A DNA stretch of 64,000 nucleotides from NCBI GenBank assembly GCA_011800155.1, contig CM022369.1:3162001-3226000 (forward strand), in the 5' to 3' direction. The position numbers and the translations under genes are program-made. The notes beneath the pieces are model-generated. The model was not told the origin of the DNA. It worked only from the letters and a program-made list of their open reading frames with translations, and made no database searches. How positions within the stretch are numbered: the first letter of the stretch is position 1; each line of letters starts with the position of its first letter. The DNA comes from Flammulina velutipes. Lineage: Eukaryota; Basidiomycota; Agaricomycetes; Agaricales; Physalacriaceae. This document shows, piece after piece, positions 44,142 to 55,928 of the stretch.

Positions 44142-46270
44142 CAACTGGCGCATATGTGATAAATAGGATGCATATCACTTTCTTCGTTGATCTTGATGTT
44201 TGTGTGTTAAGTATCGTTGCGCGGAAGTCGGAAAGGTCCCATGGTCAAATTGCGCCACAACACAACGGGAAATACGAAAGGCGTCTTCGCTTCGCCGTAC
44301 ATCTGTGATAATCTTTTGTTGGTGATTCCGTCTGTTTATGCTCGTGCATCTATTGTCACCGAAAAGGTATATTGCGAAGCGAATGTTTGAATGAAGTTTC
44401 GAGACCTGAGTACTAGGAGTAGCGAGACTAAATGGTATGATAAGTAAGTTGGTGTTCCCCGTTCCGAAATCAATCAAGCACTAGTCTCGGTACATGTAGA
44501 CAAGATAATGGGCGGACGTGGCTCAGTTCTGTTCAGCGTAGCCAAACTTCATGCTTACCACTGACCATCCCGCGGTCCCAATTAGCGATGAGCCACCTCA
44601 AGTAGTGCCCAAAGGTTCACAGTTTCTTCGAGGCGAGAAAGGGTAATATCTAAATTCGATTGCTCAGCTAGGAAACTTGCGGTGCTAGAAGTCCCAACCT
44701 TGAAATGCCGCGGCGCAGCATAATAATAATATGGACTCGGATCGCGGCTGGCAGACAGTGGAAGGATCGACCTGGGAAGTCGTAGAAATCAACTATGACC
44801 GACTATGAGTTTTTCATACCCAGAGTCGGGAGAATATGTACTGCGTGATATCTCTTTCTCTCCGGAACGGCGTTGGTGGGCAGGGGGAAAACCAAGGAAG
44901 TATCAGATCCGAGAGGTAAACTGCGCCGAGCAGAGTTTCGGTACAGTATTCACGTGTGTCATGTTTAACCGTTAGCTCTCATCGCGTCCAGCGCCGCCGG
45001 GTGACCGAATGGAATATGAAAGAGAACGGCATGTTACCCAGTTGGGTGTTGGCCCTTGGGGACGCCGAGTTTGCGCCACACTGTATACCGGAGCCTGAAG
45101 TGCGATAGATATAACGAGGCTGCTGAGGCGAGGTGAAGACATGATGTGAAGCGACTCGGTTCTGATAGGAACTGTAGTTTGGAAGTGGGGTACTGGGTTG
45201 TTCTAGCACCGTGAGCTCACTGCTACCGCGGTGGGGATACAGGATCAGGAGATGCCACAGATAGTTGGGAGAGCCGCGTTGTATTTCGTAAAGGCATTCA
45301 TCCTAGAGAAGGATGTTCAAGGAATGGTTGATGAACTTCTGTAGAGTACGTATCGTCGCTGCCATACTCGTCGGAGAATGTTACTCACCGGATCACGGTG
45401 GAAGTGATCAGAAAGAGGCTGGTAGGAAATGGGAGGACGTACATACGCGCTTTGACAGCGAGTGAGCAAACAGGTTCGTCTTCGGATGTTCCCTTCGTTG
45501 CAAGGGCGCAAATGACAGGCCGGTATGTAGATAGGTGTCCACTAGCAGGTAGTCATTGAGGCGCCACCCTCATTAATCTCAGACTAAAGCTCGAAGGTAC
45601 ATGCGAATGAAGACACTCGGCGGTCCTGGGGAAGCATGGTTATGATGGCCGCTATGTTGACCCTCAGCCACCGACGAAGTCAACACCAAGTACGTACCCT
45701 CCTATACAGTCACAGATGATCTTTCACATGGTAGGCTGTCAACTGTACGAGAGGCCTAGGTAAGTAAGGTTAGGCTTTTCAATAAGGACACACATGAGCA
45801 TCATGATTCATGATCTATGCATCCATGAGAATCGGAAGTTCCTCGCAAATTCCCAACAGGCGAAAGGAGCAACACCGAAGGACCTAGGGCTCGTTCAGTT
45901 TGGCGCCACACTGCACATGTCGATGGGGCCGCATCAAGGAATCAAAATGGCCGGACCGACCGGGGCAATGTCGGTCGCAAGACATGTGAAGGACCCGTAG
46001 CAACACTGAGCGATTCTTTCCTTTGGAGGCCATAGAGAACTCTAGATTGTATAGGTAGTGCACATTACAATGATATTAAACATAAGGTGAGAGGGAGCCC
46101 AAAAAAATAAACAAGTAATAAGTAAAAGAGCGATGATGTAGGACAGCAAGAGATGATGGTAATACAGTGCAGGATATATACAGCATGCCGGGAATAAGCG
46201 CATAAGATAATAGCGAGAGGGAGGCGGCGCAAGAGTAAGATGATACAACATGGAGAAGGGAAGGGAGGAT
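44142..46270. other. Gene-poor interval
   Basis: About 2.1 kb with no recognised gene. It contains two TGCGCCACA copies (44251-44259 and 45072-45080) and a near copy with GGCGCCACA at 45902. A 25-codon frame at 44731 was considered too weak. Confidence 0.45.
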
Positions 46271-47075
46271 TTAGAAAGTCGAGAGGGTCATATTTCTTGG
46301 ACAATGTTGTGGTTCTGGTTCGCGAGGGAATCGATATTGGATAGATCCGTCGCAGATGACTGGGTTGGCCTTGCGTCTGCGTTCCCTGTCCTCCATGCGT
46401 CGGAGGAGGTCGTCGATGCGACCAATCGTCTTGACGTATGGTTTGGGCTCCCAGCGGCCTCCACCCGTAGCCTTGCAGAGAACGGAGGAGCGCTTGAGGG
46501 GATATGCATCGAGCGGGCCGTAAGACGGTTCCGAATCGAGATGCACTTGCACGGAGGAACGAGTAGAGGTAGTGGATGAGGACACGTTCGACCTTATGGA
46601 TGGGGGAGGAGGTGACGGCGAGCGCGAAGGTCCATAGACCAGCTCTGGAGTGCTGGGCGAAGTAGGACAGCCGTGAATCTGGTCGTAGCAACCATCGCAC
46701 ACGCGAGACTCGGATACGGGCGAGTTGAAGTCGTGGATGGATGCATTGGGAGGGGGATGAACGAAGTCGAGGTTAGACGTATCCAGCAACGAGGTCGTGC
46801 GTGCAGTGCAGGCGTTGCAGAAGATACCGCCGCACTTGCGACAGTGGTGACGACGCTCGAACAGAGTGAAGGGGGCCCGACAGAAGAAGTTGTCACAATA
46901 GGACGACGATGAGTCGGACTGAGGGGACGTTAGAGACGGCTCCTATGTTGGATAATGAAGTACATACCTTCCAGAGATCCTTCGGCATGAGCACAGCCAA
47001 GTGCTCGTTTGCACGAAGCTTGGAGATAGAGATAGGTGAAGGCGTAAAAGTCGCAACCTCAAGTTGGAAGGACAT
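46271..47075 (-). CDS. FYVE zinc-finger protein
   Basis: Small FYVE-finger protein, 251 residues. Exon 1 (47075-46968, 36 codons) joins exon 2 (46918-46271) in phase. The FYVE signature [13 protein letters not shown] is followed by CNACT and, after a spacer, [11 protein letters not shown]. Before it lies [11 protein letters not shown] in the place of the usual W-x-x-D. Thus most of the zinc-ligand Cys/His set is visible. FYVE domains bind phosphatidylinositol 3-phosphate on endosomal/vacuolar membranes, so an endosomal role is likely, but the W-x-x-D motif is degenerate. The C-terminal 150 residues are Ser/Pro-rich with a basic helical segment ([11 protein letters not shown]). Confidence 0.85.
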
Positions 47076-50000
47076 TGCAGAATTGGCTCTAACGAAACAT
47101 GGTCGGGGTATTTAAATAAAGCAGCGTGTGGCCGTGTCCCTGAAGGAAATATTATTTGTCGAGATTCCCACGCTATGCGGAGGTAGCTTGGTTTACCGGT
47201 TACCGTTTACGGACGCTATTACCCAGCAATCTCAAAACACGTGGTTGGCTATACGAAACGTTTCGTTGCCTTCCAAATTCCTTCAAGGAAACGGTACGAG
47301 ACGGTACGCAGACGAGGCTATTCAACACTTTCCAGTCGTTTGTAGTCTTCAACTCTGTACCGACCGCGGATGCCCATTTGCAACGACCAATGCCCTTCCA
47401 GATATTATCTGGATCTGTTGAAATTCACCTCCGCGTCTTCGATCGCAATCCATCACCCGTCAACTTTCACCATTCTTCTTGCCAGCTGTAGATCCCACTC
47501 CTCCTCCTTCCCCTTCTCATCTTGACTCTCAGCCAGGCGATCGCTAGATCCCAACCACTGTGTACAGGAAATGTCTCCTTTTCCGCACCCCCGCCCTATT
47601 AAAACACCCTAAGCGATACGGCATGTGCATGCCGAGAATTCCAACGCCGGCGTTTTTCTTTCCCATTACAGCCTTGGAATAATCATTTGAATCTCTCTCT
47701 TTCTTACTGCCGGATGCCCATCGTTCGTTCTTCAGCTTTGCTGTAATTTGGCTGTAATACACGCAAGGCTCTGCAAGGCTGCCCACCACCGCCGACCGTC
47801 TAGTAAACTCAAATTCAACCCTGCGCTTCACCATAAAACACATTCTGATATGAGGTACATTTTCCCTTGCCTCGTCGTCCTACCGGGCCAAAGGCCGGGC
47901 CCGGGACCAAATTCATTCTCTCCCATCACAGAATATTCTTTCCGTCCGTATGTCACTCGTGTGCTGGCAAGAAGAGGCAAGAAGGTGTGGATTCAATCGA
48001 TTATCAACATGATTTTCTGCCATCTCCAGGATCCTCATTCACATGATGCATGCTCTCGGATATATGTTACGACTCGTCCTCTTGAGGAAAGATATTAAAC
48101 TCGGCGCAGCGGTTGTTTGGCCGCTCTGTTTGGCCACCTCTCCGTGGAATCATTCTGTCGACGCCACGTCGACTGGGTGTAAATTGAAATACCACCCTTC
48201 CGGCGATCACACCGATCACATCTACATGCGCCGCCCGATCAGGTCTGAGCCGCACCGTATGGCGCTGGGCCCGTCCTTGCGCAACACGCTGCGTACCAGT
48301 CCTACCGCTGCAATTCCTAATGCATTTGTCATCAACACAGCTCTCTCTGGCGCGCTCTCCTTCATGCTTTCCATGTGTGGCCTCAGTCTTTTTCCTTTCG
48401 TTCCTTGGGGCCTACTACCCTCTTTTCCTTCGTGCAGCAGGTACCACTATTACTGCTAGGAGCTCACCCCAAATGTACCCTCTGCTCCATTTCCGCCTCA
48501 AGCTAGTAAAATCTGTCTTGATACTCCTGACAGCGCCCTCAACAATAAGCATAATACCCTCCTATAGTATGACCTATATCAAGGGCTTCGCCTAGGCCAC
48601 TCGTCATAATTTTCGACATTCGTCTTGAACATACATCACTCAGTCTTCGGAATCTTATTTCTGAGCCTCGTGCTCCCCCGCTACTAGCTCAAATGGTTCT
48701 TCCCAGCACGAGGCGACGCCACTTCTAGGTGCACGGTGTGAACGATCTATCTGCTATGCCGCGGCTCTCGACGTTCGGGAGCGACGTTTCTGGCCTTCTC
48801 TTCTCCAAGGGGGCGTGGACCTGGACGGAACGGAGCGTGTCGAGGAAGCGGTTGTTGGGCGCCCTTATTTTTGGAAACTGAGGAGTATTTCGGATTTCCC
48901 GCGGGGCATTGGAACATCCTTGCTGCGCGAGCATTTTATGCGCATGCTACCGTTCTATTGGCGCGTCTGCGAGGGGTGTGGGGCCGAGAAACGGGGTGCG
49001 CCACACGACTCCTTTCATCGTTGAGTTATTTTTAATGATCCTTCGAATTAGCACGGGTTCTCACGGTGGACTGCGATGCGTAGCGAGCTCAAATTATTCT
49101 CCGTTTTCTTCTTTCAAGGGGCTAATTTTCTTCTGAAGAGGGACCGTGAGTTAGAGAACGAACGGGAATTATTAGTACGCATGACGGAGCTCTGAACGTT
49201 TTGAACAGTCCAGATGTTCTTTGAAAGGTATATGAAGTCATAAAATCCTGGGAGACCTCCCAAAACAGGCCTAACGGTATTAGAAAGGTGTTCAGATAGT
49301 CCGCATCATTTACCAAGTGCTCGGACGACCGTTGAAGAATTAACGAGAGTCAAGCGTCAAACGCACGTGACTTGTGTTGCTCAGACTCATTCGAATCGCG
49401 ATTTTGGACTGGATGCTTGTTGGAAAATACAATTGACCCCCTCAATATCTCTCTATATAGTTTACACATTTTTACGGAGCTGACCAGAATTTTAGGACCA
49501 CGTCCGAGAGTTTCGAAGGCCGTCCGGCGCCATCAGAGTAACCACATAACGAAATAAGTTCCTCCGATATTTCCTCTTCATAACACACATCACACCCTTG
49601 TATGTATCCGATGTATCGCCTACTCTTTGAGTAAAGGGAACAGGTAACAGTCGACTTATAGTGTTTAGCTCAGGCTTGCCTCCATGGCACCATGAATGAA
49701 ATAAACTGGAGGAACATCGCTCGCCGTTTATGGCAACTAACAATCAAGCACCTCGGCTCCTCAGCGCGCCCATTGTTCTGTCAATAATGCTGTCCTTCAG
49801 GCTCCCACAACCCCCAAGGCTAACAGACGGAGATAAACGTACAGCCTATGTCGGCATCGAGATGGAACTGGATACTGTAGGTCAGATGTGACCGTTGAGA
49901 CGACTATCGATAATCACCTACCGAGGATCTACACACGCAATACAACGCTACTTGACCTCAAGCATCCTAGTTCCTGAATATCTATCGATATCAATCGTGA

Positions 50001-50078
50001 TCTCTTCGGTATCGAGCAACGTTCATCAGGACATCTGATCATGGTGTCTATCCATGGTCAGTGTCAACCATATTTCCT
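47076..50078. other. Longest gene-free stretch (3.0 kb)
   Basis: No convincing coding gene or RNA gene was found. Frames present are short, lack domains and splice logic, and many overlap on both strands. One TGCGCCACA copy lies at 48997-49005. It could hold a fast-evolving gene, a non-coding RNA or a decayed element that I cannot identify by eye. Confidence 0.4.
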
Positions 50079-52196
50079 TCAGGTACGATGAATCGCAACG
50101 TACATCAAGACTTTCTTGTCCAAGTATGACACGTCGTCGGTAAACATGCCATCCAATGATCGAGATAGCGCACAGAAATGAAGGGTATCGACATCCCTCA
50201 GGTTTTCCTTCACGTCCGGACTGTCTATAATATTTACGATCATTATCACAAAAGTGCCACTAGGCATGGCCAACGTACCTATAGACTCTTGCGCCTCAAC
50301 TGTAGCCGAAACAGACGAACGCCTGGCATATTTACAGTTCTCCTCCTCGCTATCGTCCTCGTATACCTGCGTTTTCTCATAAACCAGCTTCCCGACGAGC
50401 TTCGCAATCTCTCTCGCTTCATCCAACCCAGGCCAGTACTCTAGAGCAGCATCGGTTACGAACTCGCGCAAAGGATACCCGCGTTCGCGAAAGAGCCTCG
50501 CCACATCCCGTAATCCGTCATAGCACCTCGCTGGCAGCTCCGGAGCGTGAACATGTTCTCCGGTATCGAGAAACTCTTTGATTGTCCGCACAGAGCTCCG
50601 CGTCATCCTCGACGCATAGATTACCTCTAGCCAAGGGAAACTCCGAGGATGCGACTCGCTCAGGCTCTGTACCGATTCGCAGAACGTCAAGCACGTCCCA
50701 GAGTCGACAGAAAGGTACACCTGTCGTAGAGCAGGTAGGCTGAGCATGGCCATCTTCCACCACCCCACCGAAATGCTCCCGTCGGCCCCACCGCGAACGT
50801 CCAACACCTCAACGTGGCGCATAACCCCCTTGAAGAGCCTTCGGCAAATTCGATTCTGGATCGCAAACCGAGCGCAGAAAAACATGATCTCGAATACCGC
50901 AGCTTGGTTGCCGATGGAGCAGAGGGAGCGCTTTTTCTCGGGGTGGGTGTAGCCGTTGAATATGGCGTGGATGGAGGTCTGCCGGATGTACACCTTGAGG
51001 GCTTTGATACGTGGACGTAGTGGATGGCGGTAGTGTTCCTGTAAAGGCTGGATGATTCCGGACGCTGTGTTGGCTGCATTATCGATTATCGAATATGATA
51101 CGACGGAGAGTTTGGCAGTTGGTGGATAAATGAGCAGGCGAAGAAATACAGAGGACGTGACCTGGCAACCTCGAATGCAGAGCAAACATAGGGCAGGAAG
51201 ATTTATGGGAGGGTAGGATTTCGTGATGTCCTGACTGAAGTCGTGAAAGATGGACCTGTTGAATTTCAGGATCTTTAGATGAGGTAGCCTTGAGAGGGCG
51301 TCGAGAAAATCGAGCGTGCCGCAACGGGCGGTCCTCGTGGTCCTGTTATCGAGGATAAGTTCTTCAAGACGAGTGGGCATTAGAGACATGTTGATCCCAA
51401 CGTCCGAAAGGGTGATACGTCGCAAGTTGGGCAGCGCGAGGTATTTATCTGAGAGATGGAATACTTGTTCCATCTCTCGGCTGGTGGAGCGGGATATGTT
51501 CAGCGAGGACAACATCGGAAGACCGGCTTCTTCCATCATAGTGAGGATAGCGGTGGCCATGGAAGGCTCTACGTGGCGCAGGTGAAGAGACGCCACACGG
51601 TGTGAAAGCGGCGTGAGTAATAGCTCGTACACGTAGGTTTCCGGATATGCCACGGCATCATGGTAGATATGTAGGGGCCATGATCCCGACCTCCCTATCT
51701 TCTCGAGAATACCGATTTTCTCCACCGAGACCGGCCCACGGTACGACAACGATAGATACGACCAGAGGAAGCCATCTGCATTGATCAAGTGGTTCCACCG
51801 TCGACAGACTCGGACAAGGACATGCCAATTTATGCGGCCGAAGAAGAACAAGTCGTCAGAGGTGCAATAACATCTGAAAATCAACGTGATGAGATCGTCG
51901 GGCAGCTTGTTAATGGGGGCGAGAGCGTTGCGGTGAATCCTGGCAGCCGTTTGTATTTGATAGAGGTCGTGAATGACATTGTCTAGCTGCGAGACTGTCG
52001 AAGATTCCGATTTGAGCTCCACAGGAGACTGAGAGACCAGAGATCCTAGAACGGCCGCGAGAGCGCTGTACGGGTGCTTGGTATGATTTGACCTTGGATT
52101 TATGCTAGTTTAGATAGCTCACCTCGCGTCCTTTGTTCTCGGGGACAAGGCTTCTATAAAGATGTCTGGATCAATTTCGAGTTGAGAGGCTCGCAT
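50079..52196 (-). CDS. F-box protein (LRR-like), third copy
   Basis: Paralogue of the gene at 31479-33302. The main body reads continuously with F-box APINKLPDDLITLIFRCYC and VRVCRRWNHLINADG, then Leu-rich repeats, and an acidic patch near the C-terminus (EDDSEEENC). In this body the first in-frame ATG is far downstream, so a start exon must lie upstream. The best candidate ATG is at 52196 (MRASQLEIDPDIFIEA), matching the sister gene's D-x-F-I and R-T-x-x-A-S pattern. Joining it to the body in phase requires a very short intron (about 30 nt) or a frame change; the conventional acceptor gives the wrong frame. Either my boundary is wrong or the gene carries a lesion here. The C-terminal 60 residues may also include an unspliced intron. 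Function as for other F-box proteins; target unknown. Confidence 0.7.
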
Positions 52197-52518
52197 AGAC
52201 GATTGTTCTTGACGAATTGACGAGTCAATGACGACAAGTGGAAGGAGAAACGAAGTTGCCTGATTTGGCTTGAAGTCTCCCAAACGCAGACATGTAAGAA
52301 CTCTACATCAGGCCAGCGATAATCAGAGCTTCTCGATGGCCATATAGAGTGTATGAACATAAACTATTGATGATGAACTAGAGACGAGTAGAGCACCCGA
52401 CGTCAACTGACAATGTATTCATTATCTTGAGGAATAGAAGCACAACCGTTTGCGTCAATCAGAGTTAGGAAATCCGATCTACATGCATAGTCAATTCTGG
52501 CAAGTAATCGTTGGGCTT
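52197..52518. other. Spacer between the F-box gene and SGD1
   Basis: About 0.3 kb between the 5' side of the F-box gene and the 3' end of SGD1. No further gene is seen. Confidence 0.5.
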
Positions 52519-54887
52519 TCATAGGTCCGGAATGATATCGACCCCCGTCCGTAACGTATCCTTCGCCACTTCCGTGGCCCATTTGACAAACTTCTCTGCG
52601 GTGCCATCCGCCGCTTTGAAGTTGCTCGAAAAGAAATACACGAGCCCCATCGAAAGCGTCTGCAGTCGCGTGGCCTTGATGAAGATCTCCTCGACAGCTT
52701 TCCGATTCTTGTTTAGCAGTAAATCCTCCCCGCCATGATCCCGGAGCCGCGGCATAGAGACTTGACTGCTGATCATGACGTGCACCAGAAGCTGAGAGAG
52801 GAACTGAACTGTCTGCGGCTTAAGGACGGTAAAGTCGACGGGCTAAAAAGAGGCCCAATGTCAGGTCCCAAGATTGCACAAACCAAAAAAAGGAGGATCC
52901 TTCTCACCTTCAGGATGGAGAGCGTAACGCAATCCTTCGCGATCCACCAAGCGTACGCCTGAGCGACGTTTCTCAATCTCGTCGTCGAGATGTTCTTTAG
53001 ATCGAAGCTTTCCACCGTCCCGCTTTCCTGCATGTTTTTAATCACCTCCGCACCGCCGACCTCGGTCTGCCCCAGATCCCGCAGGAAGTCCCATAAGCAG
53101 AATTGCAGCGTTATCTTGTAGGCGTGGGATGTGCGACACAGTTGCTGACAGACGAGTGTATAGTAAGGGTTGTATGTTTTCTCCTAGAAATGTTTCAGGC
53201 AAATATTCAGTCAACCAAAACGTGTACACGTACATTACCACAGCAATGAAGAAGCACTCGGATAATTTCTCGCTGCTGTATTTCCGTAAGATTGAGTTGG
53301 GAAAGCCGGTCACAGGCATCCACGTAATCCTACAGACATGAGGGTGAGATACCAACGCGCCGAACAAGAAGCATGAGCCCTACATCACTACTCATCAACA
53401 CGACGAAGACACTGCGCCGGATGTCAGTGTTCATTCCCTGCTTTTTCGCTAGCTTCAATAGGGCATTGCTTGAAGATATTGGCGGCTGTTTCGATGAGTC
53501 CTCTTTATCTTGCTGTCGATCTACCAATGGATCTCCACCCCAAGCAGCACCGACCAGCCACCATTTGCCCCTCGTCTCCGCAGAATGTAAATCGGCAAGC
53601 GAAACACGAAGGGGCTCGTTTGCCACCACTAGATAGCACGTAATTAATATCCTAACCCCACTGATGGAAAGAGACACGAACCTTGACGTTTCTTGCTCAG
53701 TGACGACAAAAACTTCTTCATCCTCTCCGTAGCCTCACCACCTTGATTCTGAGCACCGACCTTCTTGACTTTGTTGTTCTTCAAGTTCGTCAAGGTCTCA
53801 ATCATGAACAGAGTACGAGAGCTAGACGCAAACCTTGTCAGTTTAAAGAGACAACATTCGATAAGATTCCGTACCTTTGCTTTCCCTCCGACATCGCGAC
53901 TTTCTCTTGAACGATTTGCGTTATATCCTTGAGAGCCAAAGGGTCGTCCAAACGAAGCTGTTGCCCAGAACTCCGTATGAGTTTGAGGAGTAACTCAACG
54001 TCCAGTTCGCTCATCGATCCATCCAACAACGTTCGAATAAGGTCGTAGATCAGAACACACGAGATGACTTGAAAGTTGTAGAGTTCTGCGAGCAACACCA
54101 GGAGATTTGAGCATTCTTTGCCTTTATTTTCGTCGCCATTATCTTCCAAGGAGGCGTAATGCGTCTCGTAGCCGGATACGACATTTTGTACGAAGTTCGC
54201 CGCTGAAAAGTGGATGATAAATTATTACATCGTCAGAATGGGAGGGTACATACCGAATTCGACGCCCAGTATTTTGTGCAGACTGGCAATGAGCGCCGCG
54301 TGAAGAACGACGTACGAATCGAGGAGGAGCGCGTGTGCCGATATGCCACTGATTATGAGAGAAGTGAGAGACGATGTTACATCTGAGAATTAAATGAAGG
54401 TATGTTAGCTTGCTAAATGGCGTCTGGTAATGAAGACACTCACCGTTTCGGCTATGGTTGCGGTACAGCTCTTCGATGCTATCCAGAATGTTTCCAAGAT
54501 TTTGTTCACTCATTCTAACACGGGCCATGAGACCGTCGTAGAGTACCGAACATCGAGAGGCTCACCGATTCAAGAGACCTTTTAGATTTCTCTGTAGTTT
54601 TGCGAACTCCTCAGAGTCGTTTCCGGAGGTAATAGTGTTGCGCAGATGTGGAGGAACGTAGGCAGTCGCTACATGGGCGCGTCAGAGAGCCTATCTGACT
54701 GAACGAATAAAACTCACCTTTAGTCGGTTCTGCTGGGAGTAAAATGGGTGCTTCGTCGTCGTCTTCTTCACCTTCATCTTCATCCTCAGCACCGATCCCT
54801 TTCCATTCCTCTTCCTCACCCTCCCCCGCCTCTTCCTCCGTATAAAAATCCTCCAACTCCAGCTCGTCCTCCTCCTCCTCCTCCTCC

Positions 54888-54919
<32 letters not shown>

Positions 54920-55623
54920 AGACGTCTCCACTCCTCCATCCATATCCACATCAGCAGCCTACAAAACCCCTCCGAGTCAACATCAAAAAAACAAAAACTC
55001 AAAAGAACCGACATACCGGAATCCCAATCGTATCCGCAAAATCAAGTAAATCTAAAAACCAATTATCAGTAAGAGCAATTCGTGTGCAATGAATGACTCA
55101 CCGTCTAATCCATCGTCTTCCCCCGCCTTCGATTTCGATTTCGACTTGCCGTACCCCAGCTTGGACTCCAAGTACGAGATGTATCGGTCCTCTTCCGTTT
55201 CTCTGGGCATAGACTGCAGCGTCGCTTTCTTCTCTTTCTCCTTCTCCCTCTGCTTTGCCTTCTCCTTCTCCTTCTCCTTCGCCCTTTTCTCCCTTTCCTT
55301 CTCCTTCACCACACTCTCATCAAGCTTAACCCGCTTAGCCTTCGGCGCCTCCTCATGCTCCCCCTCCTCCTCATCTACCGGCCTCTTCCCAGCTCCAAAG
55401 AACTCAGCCTTCCGCTGCTTTTTCTGGCCCCGGTCTAATTTCCGGGTCTCTTTTCTTGAGAGGCCCTTTTTGCGAGGGGGACCGCGGCGCGTATCGTTGT
55501 CTATCGCCAGTCGTTAATCATCACGCAAGCTACTATTATCACAATAAACATACCAACAGGCTGCTCATTGATCTTCTCCACAAGCGCAGCTGGCAGTCTG
55601 GTAGTGGTTGTCTTGATTCGCAT
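52519..55623 (-). CDS. SGD1: SGD1/NOM1-type nucleolar MIF4G-MA3 protein
   Basis: Orthologue of yeast Sgd1 / animal NOM1, a nucleolar scaffold needed for 40S ribosome biogenesis that helps recruit the RNA helicase eIF4A-III/Fal1. Many small exons run from ATG 55623 (MRIKTTTTRLPAAL) to 52519. The N-terminus is very basic/acidic low complexity (KEKEKEKAKQREKEKEKK, then a Glu run encoded by a GAG repeat). Next is the MIF4G domain (FAKLQRNLKGLLNRLSEQN, LLVLLAELYNFQVISCVLIY, LLKLIRSSGQQLRLDDP). The MA3 domain follows: ISSSNALLKLAKKQGMNTDI, VFVVLMSSD, DYVDACDRLSQLNLT, then the C-terminal helical block with TLQFCLWDFLRDLG. The adjacent 5' flank joins the PTP gene's 3' end. A triplet microsatellite lies within its coding sequence. 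Confidence 0.9.
54867..54913 (-). repeat. Coding GAG/CTC microsatellite in SGD1
   Basis: About 16 tandem CTC/TCC triplets on the plus strand, read as GAG (Glu) on the coding minus strand, giving a long Glu run after the N-terminal basic segment. Triplet repeats in frame can vary between strains without disrupting the protein. Confidence 0.85.
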
Positions 55624-55928
55624 TCTAAAAATTATTGATCGCCTCTTCGACGACCATGATACACCGGACCGTCCTTCCCGCACTCATTTCGAAAACTCCA
55701 GTCAACATTAAAAAATATAATAAAACAACACTAGTGCTGTCGTGCCAGAGATTATCTTACAGCTAGTTTAAAGACACAACAGATGGGAACGTAGAGGTAT
55801 AAAATACATGCAGGGAGCTTATACGTTTAAGATGGGGGGAATGGACGTCTACATAGATGCGACGGAATGCAGAGAGTGGAGAGAAAGATCCGAGAATAGA
55901 TATATGAGAGAGAACGAGAGGAATCAGA

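Noticed and set aside
44731..44808. 25-codon frame starting MDSDRGWQTVEG
   Set aside because: It ends quickly, with no convincing donor to extend it; possibly chance.
47128..48600. Overlapping frames in the 3-kb gap, some with hydrophobic runs
   Set aside because: Frames on both strands overlap without domains; hydrophobic runs alone do not support a membrane protein gene.
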